Assembly (NCBI GenBank): GCA_903857495.1
Contig: CAIOFF010000048.1
Span: 1 to 64,000, forward strand
Source: an uncultured Holophagaceae bacterium
Lineage (GTDB): Bacteria > Acidobacteriota > Holophagae > Holophagales > Holophagaceae
DNA: 64,000 nt
Reading direction: 5' to 3'
Shown: positions 8,530 to 16,368 of the stretch, one piece after another
Layout of the letters: the number at the start of each line of letters is the position of its first letter
Position numbering within the stretch: position 1 is the stretch's first letter
Made by a program: the position numbers and the translations under genes
The notes under the pieces: generated by a model
Databases searched by the model: none
The model's input: only the letters and a program-made list of their open reading frames with translations
What the model was told of the DNA's origin: nothing

Positions 8530-8847
8530 TCAGAGCGTCTTGGGGCTGGAGACGCTGTCTTTGTCCCAGTAGATGAAGTTGGGGTGGGTGACATCCGGGC
8601 CGACGATCTTGAGGTCGCCGATCCGGTTGGGGTGGGTGACATCGGGACCCACGGACTTTATGCCGACCGGGAAGATGGTCTTGACCAGGGCCAGGGCCCG
8701 GACGGCCGCATCGGCTTCGGACAGACCTGGGAACAGCCCCGCGGCCGCGAGGGCGCTGGCACCGCTGGGCAGCCGGTAGGTGATGTCCCAGCGGTCGCCG
8801 CTGGGCTCCACGGAGAACTGCATGTCGTTGTACAGAAGGCTGGGCAT
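8530..8847 (-). CDS. Small protein with a tandem GPDVTHPN repeat, unknown function
   Basis: A 105-residue protein I do not recognise. The start is supported by GAAAGGA upstream and by its position 28 bp after the thiolase gene. There is no signal peptide, membrane segment or Cys pair, so it does not look like the DUF35 zinc/OB protein that often accompanies SCP-x thiolases. Residues roughly 66-90 hold two copies of GPDVTHPN with a 16-residue period, reflected in the DNA as an 18-bp repeat 48 bp apart. Its conserved placement between thiolase and SDR genes hints at a subunit or accessory role, but this is only context. Confidence 0.7.
   Translation of the reverse strand: MPSLLYNDMQFSVEPSGDRWDITYRLPSGASALAAAGLFPGLSEADAAVRALALVKTIFPVGIKSVGPDVTHPNRIGDLKIVGPDVTHPNFIYWDKDSVSSPKTL
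8578..8643. repeat. 18-bp direct repeat, 48-bp period, within the small protein gene
   Basis: Bases 8578-8595 and 8626-8643 are identical (GTTGGGGTGGGTGACATC). In the minus-strand reading frame each copy encodes part of GPDVTHPN. The spacing is a multiple of three, so the duplication preserved the frame. Confidence 0.9.
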
Positions 8848-8875
8848 GGGCGTCCTTTCCTCGGCAGCGCCGCGA

Positions 8876-10117
8876 CTAGAGCTTTCTCAGGACCGTGACG
8901 CAGTTGGTGACCGCGGAGCCGCCGACGTTGAAGGCCACTCCGATGTCAGCCTTCTTGGCCTTGACGCCGATGGCCTCCCCGATGATCTGCTTGTAGATGA
9001 GGGCGTGCATGGAGGCACCCGTGGCACCCACGGGGTGCCCCTTGGACTTGAGGCCGCCCGACAGGTTGATGGCCACCTTGTCATCCCGGGTGAACCGGCC
9101 CTCCAGGTAGTCGTAGCCGGCCCGGCCGTCCGCGGAGAGGCCCAGGGCCTCGGTGGAGATGATCTGGTTGATGGTGAAGCAGTCGTGCACCTCGGCCAGG
9201 TCGATGTCCGCGGCGGTGATGCCCGCTTCCTTGTAGGCCTTGGCCACGGCGTTCTTGCCGCCCATCAGCTCGTACATGTTGGGCCGCACGTTCTCGGGCA
9301 GGCGCTCCACGGAGTGGCCGATGCCGGCGATCTCCACGGCCCGCTTCCGATTGCTCACGTTCGCGGTCTGGGTGATGACCAGGGCGGCGGCGCCGTCGGT
9401 GACCAGCGAGCAGTCGTGCAGCCGCAGGGGGGCCGCGATCATCATGTTCTTGCAGCGGCCCTTGGCGTCCAGCTCGTTGAGCGCCATGATCGCCTCCACC
9501 GAGGCGGGGCCGTTCTTCACGTGGGCCAGGGGGTTCTCGGCGCCGTTCTTGTAGCAGAGCGCGCCGGCGGTCCACAGCATCCGCTCGAACTCCTCGGTGG
9601 GGATGTTGTAGTGGGCCTGGTAGCCCTTGGCGTATTCGGCGAACAGCATGGGGAAGGACATGCCGCGGGAGCCCTCCGTGGGCCAGTGCGAGGAGCAGGC
9701 CAGCACGTGGGTCATCTGCGGCGTCGGCAGGAGGTTCATCTTCTCCACGCCGATGACCAGGACGTTCTTGGCGCGGCCGGCCTCGACGGCGTAGATGGCG
9801 TCATAGAGGGCCACCGAGCTGGAGGCGCAGGCGCACTCGCAGCGGGTCATGGGCTTGAAGCGCAGGGCCGGGTCGATCTCGGCGGCGATGGGGGCGACGT
9901 GTTCCTGGTTGATGAAGGAGCCGGGCGAGCAGGAGCCCACATAGATGGCGTCGATGTCCTTGGCCTCCAGGCACGCGTCGGCGATGGCGCCGCGCCCGGC
10001 CTCGATCAGCAGGTCGTAGTAGGTCTTGGTGTCGGTGACCAGGCCCGTGGCCTTGTCCTTCTTCACGAAGGCGCCGAACTCCGTGTTGTAGGCACCGATG
10101 ATGCTGGCTTTGCTCAT
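8876..10117 (-). CDS. SCP-x/thiolase-family acyl-CoA acyltransferase
   Basis: A 413-residue thiolase. The nucleophile is Cys97 in the CACASSS region, where the Gly usual after CAS is Ser. Downstream catalytic motifs are AEVHDCFTINQ (HDxF type) and KGHPVGATGA. This HDxF plus GHPxGATG combination is typical of the SCP-x / archaeal-type branch rather than FadA. The likely role is cleavage or formation of a 3-ketoacyl-CoA. It follows the KAS III-like gene by about 55 bp and precedes the small repeat protein and SDR, forming one minus-strand unit. Confidence 0.92.
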   Translation of the reverse strand: MSKASIIGAYNTEFGAFVKKDKATGLVTDTKTYYDLLIEAGRGAIADACLEAKDIDAIYVGSCSPGSFINQEHVAPIAAEIDPALRFKPMTRCECACASSSVALYDAIYAVEAGRAKNVLVIGVEKMNLLPTPQMTHVLACSSHWPTEGSRGMSFPMLFAEYAKGYQAHYNIPTEEFERMLWTAGALCYKNGAENPLAHVKNGPASVEAIMALNELDAKGRCKNMMIAAPLRLHDCSLVTDGAAALVITQTANVSNRKRAVEIAGIGHSVERLPENVRPNMYELMGGKNAVAKAYKEAGITAADIDLAEVHDCFTINQIISTEALGLSADGRAGYDYLEGRFTRDDKVAINLSGGLKSKGHPVGATGASMHALIYKQIIGEAIGVKAKKADIGVAFNVGGSAVTNCVTVLRKL

Positions 10118-10171
10118 GGGGGGACCTTTCAGCTGATGAGGAAGGGTGGAGACGAGGCTCTGCAGCCGCGC

Positions 10172-11164
10172 TCAGGGCATGATGAACGCGGCCGCGGCCT
10201 GGTTGTAGCCCACGCCGGAGCCCACCAGCACCACGCGGTCGCCGGAGTGGATCTTGCCCTTTGCCAGGGCGTCATCCAGGGCCATGGGGATGCAGGCGGA
10301 GCCGGTGTAGCCCCACTCCTCCATCACCATGTGGGTCTTCTCCATGGGCAGCCCGAGGTCCGCCATCACCAGCTCGATGGAGGGCTTGCGGACCTGGGTG
10401 AAGATGATGAAGTCGATGTCGGACAGTTCGAAGCCGCAGCCGGCGGCCAGCTTGCGGGTGAGCCGGGGCCAGCCCTCGTGGTTGATCTCGGGCGGGTAGC
10501 GGTCGAGGATCTTCACGGTGGTGCGTCCGGCGGCCACGGAGGCCACCGTAGCGGGCTCATAGGTACCCCCGGAGTAGATGCCCCAGTGCTTGTGGTAGGC
10601 CCCGCCGGCCTGGGCCGCGGCGCCGAGGAAGCCCGGCTTGTCGGAGGCCACCAGGACCGCCGCGCCGGCGCCGTCGCCGTAGAAGAAGGTCATGGGGTCA
10701 TCGATCTGGGCCAGCTTGTGCATCAGGTAGACGCCGACGACCAGCACGACCTTGATGTTGGGGTTGGTGGCGATCCAGCCCGCGCCCGAGGCCAGGGCCG
10801 TGGGGAAGGAGGCGCAGGCGCAGCCCACGTCGAAGGTGCCGGCGTTCACCGCGCCAAGCTTGTACTGCAGCACCACCGAGGTGGCAGGGGTGATGTAGTC
10901 CGGGGAGTCGGTGCCGAGGATGATCAGGTCCACATCCTCGGGCTTCAGCCCCGCGCGCTCCAGGGCCTGCTTCGCCGCGGGCAGGGCGAGATCCGATGTC
11001 GCCCAGTCTTCGGGGGCGTGCCAGCGGCACCGGATGCCCGAGGAGTCCTCCATCTTGTCGATGAAGTCCGGCAGGTGGGCGAAGCGCTGCCGCAGGACAT
11101 CGTTGGAGACTTTGATTTCCGGGAGATACATGCCTGTTGAGACGATGCTGGCGTATCGGTTCAT
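10172..11164 (-). CDS. KAS III (FabH)-like thiolase-fold protein with altered catalytic residues
   Basis: A 330-residue thiolase-fold protein of the FabH/KAS III family. The Cys region FDVGCACASF aligns Cys117 with the FabH nucleophile. However, where FabH has HQAN the sequence is FTQVRKPS (Thr256 for His), and where FabH has GNTS it is GYTGSA (Tyr286 for Asn). Two of the three usual catalytic residues are therefore replaced, so a standard decarboxylative condensation is doubtful; transacylation, hydrolysis or a structural role with the adjacent thiolase is possible. First gene of the unit, with a GAGGA site upstream and a candidate TetR operator in its promoter. Confidence 0.85.
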   Translation of the reverse strand: MNRYASIVSTGMYLPEIKVSNDVLRQRFAHLPDFIDKMEDSSGIRCRWHAPEDWATSDLALPAAKQALERAGLKPEDVDLIILGTDSPDYITPATSVVLQYKLGAVNAGTFDVGCACASFPTALASGAGWIATNPNIKVVLVVGVYLMHKLAQIDDPMTFFYGDGAGAAVLVASDKPGFLGAAAQAGGAYHKHWGIYSGGTYEPATVASVAAGRTTVKILDRYPPEINHEGWPRLTRKLAAGCGFELSDIDFIIFTQVRKPSIELVMADLGLPMEKTHMVMEEWGYTGSACIPMALDDALAKGKIHSGDRVVLVGSGVGYNQAAAAFIMP

Positions 11165-11215
11165 CGGGTCCTCTTGAGGGGTGGAGCCAAGGGTCGGGCA
11201 AAGGGTAGCTGGAAA

Positions 11216-11267
11216 ACGAACGGTTGGTATGTTTTAAGAATTGTCCGCTTCCCGCGACCCCTGTCAA
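11216..11267 (-). promoter_or_regulatory. Candidate promoter and TetR-type operator for the KAS III/thiolase/SDR unit
   Basis: On the minus strand a perfect TTGACA lies at 11262-11267, followed after 17 bp by a weak -10 (ACAATT, 11239-11244). Near the expected +1 is a near-palindrome ACGAAC-G-GTTGGT (11216-11228, one mismatch between half sites), the size and form of many TetR-family operators. It sits between the tetR-type gene and the structural genes, both read leftwards. The operator assignment is inference. Confidence 0.45.
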
Positions 11268-11327
11268 GCTGAAAATCGAGTCCTGGATCGAAAATGGTTT
11301 TTATTGAAAAAAAAACAACTTAAAAAT

Positions 11328-11966
11328 TTATTTCAGCTTCTCGAAGCCCGAATTGAAGAGCCCCCGCTGGAGGATTTTCGAGATCTCCCGGATTGCTGAG
11401 GGGGTTTCCTGGCCAAGCTGATCCGGGACGCCAAACAGCATCTCCACGGCAAAGTACTGCAGGAAGATCCGGCTCACCAGCATCAGGGCAAGGGTGGGAT
11501 CGGTCCCGGGCGTGAGCCGGTCCTTGAGGCTCTCGCCGGGGAAGCGGGCGTTCAGGAAGGTGGCGAAGCGGTTGGACATCCCCGAGTAGAACTTCCTGAT
11601 GTGGGTGCCATCGAACTCGACGACGTCCACATAGATGAGGGCCACATGGCGTCGGTAGTCGCGGACGCTCTCCTCGGCCGCCTTGGCCAGGGCGTTCAGG
11701 TCATCGGGGAAGGCGCCCGCCGCCAGGGCCTTGTTGAAGGGGAAGTCCGGCTGGTCGATGGCGGCCCAGTACTGATCGAGGAGGGTCCTGAACAGGGCCT
11801 CCTTGTCGGGGAAGTGGTGGTAGACGTTGCCTGTGGAGAGCCCCGCGGCCTCTGCGATCTCCCGGATGCTGGTGCCGCGATAGCCCTGGTGCGAGAACAG
11901 ATTCAGGGCCGCTTCCAGGATCCCGTTCCGGCTTCGCTCGGATTTCTCACCTTGGGTCTGCTTCAA
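11328..11966 (-). CDS. TetR/AcrR-family transcriptional regulator
   Basis: A 212-residue TetR-family repressor. The N-terminal helix-turn-helix (about residues 14-60) contains FSHQGYRGTSIREIAEAAGLSTGNVYHHF split over its two recognition helices, a close fit to the family. The C-terminal half is helical and variable and should bind the effector, plausibly an acyl-CoA given its neighbours. Translation probably starts at TTG 11966, seven bases after GGGAG. It sits directly upstream of the KAS III/thiolase/SDR genes and is the natural candidate to control them. Confidence 0.92.
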   Translation of the reverse strand: MKQTQGEKSERSRNGILEAALNLFSHQGYRGTSIREIAEAAGLSTGNVYHHFPDKEALFRTLLDQYWAAIDQPDFPFNKALAAGAFPDDLNALAKAAEESVRDYRRHVALIYVDVVEFDGTHIRKFYSGMSNRFATFLNARFPGESLKDRLTPGTDPTLALMLVSRIFLQYFAVEMLFGVPDQLGQETPSAIREISKILQRGLFNSGFEKLK

Positions 11967-12009
11967 AATGGGACTCCCGGGCAGAGGTTACGTATTGTGA
12001 ATGTCTGGG

Positions 12010-13164
12010 TCAAGTATTGTTGCCCGGCTTTGGCAGGCACTCGGCCAGCGCCAGGATCAGGGCCTCCACCGGCGCATCGGCCAGGTGGGCCCCGGTGGTG
12101 ATCCGCAGGCGGGCCGAACCCGCGGGCACCGTGGGGGGGCGCACGGCCCGGACGTCGAAGCCCCGGGCCTGGAGTTCCTGGGCGATGCGCACGGCCTCGG
12201 CGTCCGGGCCGATGGGGACGGGGACGATGGCCGAGGGCCGATCCGGCTGGCCGAGGGCTTGGCGCAGGCGCCCGGCCAGGGCCAGGGCCCGCTCCCGGCG
12301 CCAGGGCTCGGCCCGGGCGATGCGGATGCCCGCCAAAGCCGCGCCCACCACGGGCGGGGGCAGGGCGGTGGAGAAAATGAAGCCCCGGGCGGTGTTCAGC
12401 AGGTGCTCCCGGAGAATGGCCGGGCAGCAGACGAAGGCCCCGAAGGCGCCGATGCCCTTGCCGAGGGTACCCATGACCAGGGCCACCCGGCCGTGGACCC
12501 CCTGATGCTGGGCCAGCCCGGCGCCGTCGCTGCCGAGCAGGCCCGTGGCGTGGGCTTCATCTATAAGGAGGAGGGCCCCGTGGCGGTCACAGACCTCGAC
12601 CAGGGCGGGCAGGTCGGCGGCGTCCCCGTCCATGCTGAACACGGCGTCCGTGGCCACCAGGGCCACGGCCCCGGCGGGGGCCTTCGTGCGCCAGGCCGAG
12701 AGTTGGCCGTCCAGGTCGCCGGTGTCCCGGTGGCGGTAGATGCCGACGTGGGTCCCGCCGGCCCGGGCCAGGCGGCAGCCATCCACCAGCGAGGCGTGGT
12801 TCAGGGCGTCGGAGAAGGCGGCATCGCCCCGGCCCAGCAGGGCGGGGAGGAGGGTGGCGTTGGCCTGGAACCCGGTGTTGAAGAGGAGGCAGGCCTCGGT
12901 GCCCTTCCACTGGGCCAGGGTGGCTTCCAGCTCCTGGTGGAGGGGGCTGTCGCCCCGGAGCAGGCGGGCGGCTCCGGCCCCGGCCCCGAAGGACCGGGCG
13001 GCCTCGGCGGCGGCCTCGGCCAGGCGGGGGTCGCCGCGCAGCCCCAGGTAGTCGTTGGAGCAGAAGTCGAGGCCCGAGGCGGGCTGGATGGACCGGGCCC
13101 GGCCCAGGGCCCGACGCTCCTCGGCTTGGTTCTTCAGGCGGTTCTGCCAGGCAAAAGAAATCAC
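12010..13164 (-). CDS. bioF: 8-amino-7-oxononanoate synthase / alpha-oxoamine synthase
   Basis: A 384-residue PLP enzyme of the alpha-oxoamine synthase family, which condenses an acyl-CoA with an amino acid. Key residues match BioF: His123 in LNHASLVDG, Asp202 and His205 in IDEAHATG, and the PLP Lys236 in GTLGKGIGAFG. BioF (pimeloyl thioester plus alanine) is the best call; 2-amino-3-ketobutyrate ligase is the main alternative. Probably starts with GTG 13164 after GAGG. No other biotin gene is in the window. Transcribed divergently from the BI-1 gene. Confidence 0.83.
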   Translation of the reverse strand: MISFAWQNRLKNQAEERRALGRARSIQPASGLDFCSNDYLGLRGDPRLAEAAAEAARSFGAGAGAARLLRGDSPLHQELEATLAQWKGTEACLLFNTGFQANATLLPALLGRGDAAFSDALNHASLVDGCRLARAGGTHVGIYRHRDTGDLDGQLSAWRTKAPAGAVALVATDAVFSMDGDAADLPALVEVCDRHGALLLIDEAHATGLLGSDGAGLAQHQGVHGRVALVMGTLGKGIGAFGAFVCCPAILREHLLNTARGFIFSTALPPPVVGAALAGIRIARAEPWRRERALALAGRLRQALGQPDRPSAIVPVPIGPDAEAVRIAQELQARGFDVRAVRPPTVPAGSARLRITTGAHLADAPVEALILALAECLPKPGNNT

Positions 13165-13256
13165 GGAACCTCAGGGGTGCTCGCCGCAGATCTAAGGCGG
13201 GGGGGAATGTTAGGATCTGAGGGGGATCCACTCGTGGGTCCCCCTTGGAGCTTTGC

Positions 13257-13937
13257 ATGGATTATCAGCAGTCATGGCAGGGAGCCTCCACCGGGGCGCA
13301 GTCCCGTATTGATTTTGTCCGAAGTGTCTACCTCTGGCTCATGGGTGGCTTCGGTGTGGCGGCCCTGGGCGCCCTCAGCGCCCCCTTTGTGGCCATGGCC
13401 CTGGTGCCAATCGCGGGACGTTTCCTGGGATGGGTGCTCTTCGGGGTCCAGTTCGGGACCCTGATGTTCGCCTCCTCGGTGAGCCGCCGGAAGCCCCTCA
13501 ACCGCATCGCCTACGGTCTCTTCACCTTCGTGTCCGGGGTGATCGCGGGCATCGTGGCCCTGGTGGTGGCGCAGGGAGCGGGCTACACGCCCGTGTTCAC
13601 GGCGTTCGGCCTCACCGGCGTGGTCTTCCTGACCCTCACGACCGCGGCGTTCGTCTCCAAGAAGGACTTCAGCTTCCTGCGGAACTTCGTCATCGTCGGC
13701 ATCGCCGTGATGTTCTTCGGCAGCCTGGCGGCGGCGATCTTCCACCTCCAGGCCCTCAGCATGATCATCAGCGGCGTGGCGGTCATCGCCTGCTCTGCCA
13801 AGCTGCTCTGGGACACCTCTGCCATGCTCCGCACCGACGACCTGGGTGACCCCGCGGGGTTTGCCCTGGCGCTCTTCGTCAGCCTCTACAACATCTTCAT
13901 CTCCCTGATGAACCTTCTCGGCGGACGGCGCCGCTAA
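13257..13937 (+). CDS. Bax inhibitor-1 / YccA-family membrane protein
   Basis: A 226-residue integral membrane protein with about seven hydrophobic segments after a short hydrophilic N-terminus (MDYQQSWQ). Family features include SVYLWLMGGFGVAALGA early on and the C-terminal SLYNIFISLMNLLGG, characteristic of the BI-1/YccA/TMBIM group. Bacterial members are linked to ion leak or FtsH modulation, but a specific role cannot be set. The ATG at 13257 follows GGAG. It heads a plus-strand run that continues into the two parvulin genes. Confidence 0.9.
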   Translation: MDYQQSWQGASTGAQSRIDFVRSVYLWLMGGFGVAALGALSAPFVAMALVPIAGRFLGWVLFGVQFGTLMFASSVSRRKPLNRIAYGLFTFVSGVIAGIVALVVAQGAGYTPVFTAFGLTGVVFLTLTTAAFVSKKDFSFLRNFVIVGIAVMFFGSLAAAIFHLQALSMIISGVAVIACSAKLLWDTSAMLRTDDLGDPAGFALALFVSLYNIFISLMNLLGGRRR

Positions 13938-13963
13938 GCGCCCCCCTGCACCCAAGGACACCC

Positions 13964-14965
13964 ATGCTCCGTGCCTCTCTCCTCTCCCTGATCGCCCTCG
14001 GCCTCACCGCCCAGGAACCCGCCAAGGCCCCGGCCCCCGCAGCGGCCCCCGTCCAGGCTCAGGCCCCGGCTCCGACACCGGCTCCAGCTCCGGCCCCTGC
14101 TCCGGCCCCCAAGCCCGAGGACGTGATCCTCGCCCGAGTGGGCGGCCAGCCCGTCACCGAGGCCGACTTCCAGTCCGCCTTCCGCCTCCTGGGCCAGCAG
14201 GAGCAGATGCAGGTCCTCATGGTCCAGGGCGGCAAGGAAGAGTTCGTGCGGCGCATGGCTGAAAGCAAGCTGCTGGCCGCCAAGGGCAAGCTGATGGAGC
14301 TGGACAAGACTCCGGAGTACAACCTGGCCCTGGCGCGGGCCAAGGATGATCTCCTGGCACGTGAGTTCCTCACCAAGGAAGGCCCGGGCCTCCAGCAGAA
14401 GCTGATCGTCGGCGAGGCGGACGTGAAGGCCTACTACGACGCCCACCCGGACCGCTTCAAGCAGCCTGCGCTCGCCAGCGTGCGCCACATCCTGGTGTCC
14501 GTGAAGAAGGGCGAGGGCCAGCCGGGTCTCAGCGAGGCCGATGCCAAGGCCCGCGTCGCCAAGATCCAGGCCGAGTTGAAGAAGGGCGCCAAGTTCGAGG
14601 AGCTGGCGAAGAAGTACAGCGACGATCCCGGCAGCAAGGATAACGGCGGCCTCTACGCGGATGCTGATCCCTCCGGCTGGGTTCCGGAGTTCGGGGCCGC
14701 GGCCCGCACGCAGCCCATCGGCAAGGTCGGCGCCCCGGTGAAGACCCAGTTCGGCTTCCACCTGGTCAAGGTCGAGGGCCGCAAGCCGGGCCGCCAGGTG
14801 CCCTTCGAGGAAGCCAAGGAGGCCGCCGAGAAGCAGGCCCGCCAGGAGCGCCAGGTGCAGGTCTGGAATGAGCTGATGGACCGCCTGCGGAAGGAGATCC
14901 CCTTCGAGCTGGTCAAGCCCGAGGCGCCGAAGGCCGCTGAGCCCGCCAAGGCAGGTGGCAAGTGA
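13964..14965 (+). CDS. Secreted parvulin-type peptidyl-prolyl isomerase (SurA/PrsA-like)
   Basis: A 333-residue exported chaperone-isomerase. It has a short signal peptide (MLRASLLSLIALGLTA), an Ala-Pro-rich linker (about residues 19-50), a SurA-like helical N-domain, and a PpiC parvulin domain at about 165-270 (VRHILVSVKKGEG, FEELAKKYSDDPGSKDNGG, TQFGFHLVKVEG). It should assist folding of outer-membrane or secreted proteins in the periplasm. Its stop overlaps the start of the next parvulin gene by four bases, so the two are coupled. Confidence 0.92.
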   Translation: MLRASLLSLIALGLTAQEPAKAPAPAAAPVQAQAPAPTPAPAPAPAPAPKPEDVILARVGGQPVTEADFQSAFRLLGQQEQMQVLMVQGGKEEFVRRMAESKLLAAKGKLMELDKTPEYNLALARAKDDLLAREFLTKEGPGLQQKLIVGEADVKAYYDAHPDRFKQPALASVRHILVSVKKGEGQPGLSEADAKARVAKIQAELKKGAKFEELAKKYSDDPGSKDNGGLYADADPSGWVPEFGAAARTQPIGKVGAPVKTQFGFHLVKVEGRKPGRQVPFEEAKEAAEKQARQERQVQVWNELMDRLRKEIPFELVKPEAPKAAEPAKAGGK

Positions 14966-15978
14966 GGCTCTTCGCTCCCGCGCTCGCCCTGCTGCTGGCT
15001 GTTCCGACCCTGGTCGCCGACACCAAGCCCGAGGCCAAGCCTGACGTGAAGGCCGATGTCCGGGACGAGATCCTGGTCGTGGTCAACAAGCACATCATCA
15101 CCCGGCGCACCCTGACCCAGTCCGTGGAGCAGCAGAACGCGGCCCTCTACCGGCAGTTCGCCGGCAAGGAGCTGGATGAGAAGCTGAAGGACGCCCGGGA
15201 GAAGACTCTGCAGGGCCTGGTGGACGCCTTCCTCCTGGAGGACAAGGGCGCCGAGCTGGGCTCGCCCGTTACCGAGGAGTATGTGCGCTCCACCATCGAT
15301 GGCATCAAGAAGGAGAACAACTTCGCCACGGATGCGGACCTGGAGCGGGCCCTCAAGAGCAGCCTCGGCATCGGCCTGCCTGAGTTCATGAAGCGCCAGA
15401 AGCAGCAGGCGGTCCAGCAGTTCGTCCTCCAGCGGGAGGTCTACTCCAAGGTGGCCGTGGAGGACAACGAGCTGCGCGCCTACTACGAGGACCACAAGGA
15501 CGAGTACCGCATGCCGAGCCGCTTCCGGATCCGGGAGCTGGTCCTGGCCAAGGGGGCCACGGCAGCCGAGCAGGCGGAATCCCGCAAGCAGCTCGGAGCC
15601 ATCCAGGCCGAGCTGAAGGCCGGCAAGCCCTTCGAAGAGCTGGCCCGCCTCCATTCCACCAGCCCCAGCAAGGCCACTGGGGGCGACCTGGGTTGGATGA
15701 ACAAGGGCTTCCTCCGCCCGAGCATCGAAGATGCGGCCGTGAAGCTCAAGACCGACCAGGTCTCCGAGCCCCTCGAGACGGACAAGGACCTCTACCTGAT
15801 CCAGCTGCTCGCCCTGGAAGACGCTCCCGTCAAGGCCTTCGCCGAAGTGAAGGCCAAGATCCTGGAGAAGCTCCAGGAGCCAAAGGCCCAGAACGCCATC
15901 GAGCAGTTCCTGGCGAGCCTGCGCATGCGCGCCAACATCCGCTACCTGGTACCCAAGGACGAAATCCTCAAGGGGTGA
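14962..15978 (+). CDS. Second SurA-like parvulin isomerase
   Basis: A 338-residue exported protein, paralogous to its upstream neighbour. It starts with GTG in a GTGA overlap. A signal peptide (MRLFAPALALLLAVPTLVA) is followed by a SurA N-terminal region (ILVVVNKHIITRRTL) and one parvulin domain near residues 175-285 (FRIRELVLAKG, FEELARLHSTSPSKATGGDLGW). The tandem suggests that two periplasmic foldases with different clients, or a heteromeric pair, are made together. It runs into the S4-domain gene four bases later. Confidence 0.92.
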   Translation: MRLFAPALALLLAVPTLVADTKPEAKPDVKADVRDEILVVVNKHIITRRTLTQSVEQQNAALYRQFAGKELDEKLKDAREKTLQGLVDAFLLEDKGAELGSPVTEEYVRSTIDGIKKENNFATDADLERALKSSLGIGLPEFMKRQKQQAVQQFVLQREVYSKVAVEDNELRAYYEDHKDEYRMPSRFRIRELVLAKGATAAEQAESRKQLGAIQAELKAGKPFEELARLHSTSPSKATGGDLGWMNKGFLRPSIEDAAVKLKTDQVSEPLETDKDLYLIQLLALEDAPVKAFAEVKAKILEKLQEPKAQNAIEQFLASLRMRANIRYLVPKDEILKG

Positions 15979-15982
15979 TGGC

Positions 15983-16306
15983 ATGCGTCTCGATGCCTTC
16001 CTCAAGAAGAGCCTGCTGATCAAGCGTCGCGAACTGGCCAACCAGCTCTGCGACGAGGGGATGGTGCGGGTCAATGGCGTGCCCCGCAAGGCGAGCCAGG
16101 AAGTGAGCCCCCAGGACGAGCTGGAGTTCCCGCTCTACAACCGACAGCTGAAGGTCCGGGTGCTGTCCCTGCCCGAAGGCAATACCAAGAAGGCCGATCA
16201 GTGGTCGATCTTCGAGGTGCTCGAGGACAAGCGGATGCCCATGGAACTCGGCTACGGGGACGAAGATCCCTTCGCGCCACCGCCCAAGGTCCCCCGCAAC
16301 CACTAG
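15983..16306 (+). CDS. S4-domain RNA-binding protein (HslR/RqcP-like)
   Basis: A 107-residue protein whose first 60 residues form an S4 RNA-binding domain (MRLDAFLKKSLLIKRR, then GMVRVNGVPRKASQEV). This small stand-alone form resembles HslR/RqcP, which binds peptidyl-tRNA on stalled 50S subunits. The C-terminal 45 residues are acidic and Pro-rich and not conserved in that group. It lies four bases after the second parvulin gene and is likely cotranscribed with it. Confidence 0.88.
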   Translation: MRLDAFLKKSLLIKRRELANQLCDEGMVRVNGVPRKASQEVSPQDELEFPLYNRQLKVRVLSLPEGNTKKADQWSIFEVLEDKRMPMELGYGDEDPFAPPPKVPRNH

Positions 16307-16368
16307 ATCCCGCTCGACAGCCGCTGTCGTGTCGCCGGGCTTATCGTGGCGGGGTGCATGGAGATTCA

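Noticed and set aside
13992..14115. CCGGCTCC-type microsatellite in the first parvulin gene
   Set aside because: It simply encodes the Ala-Pro linker and keeps the frame.
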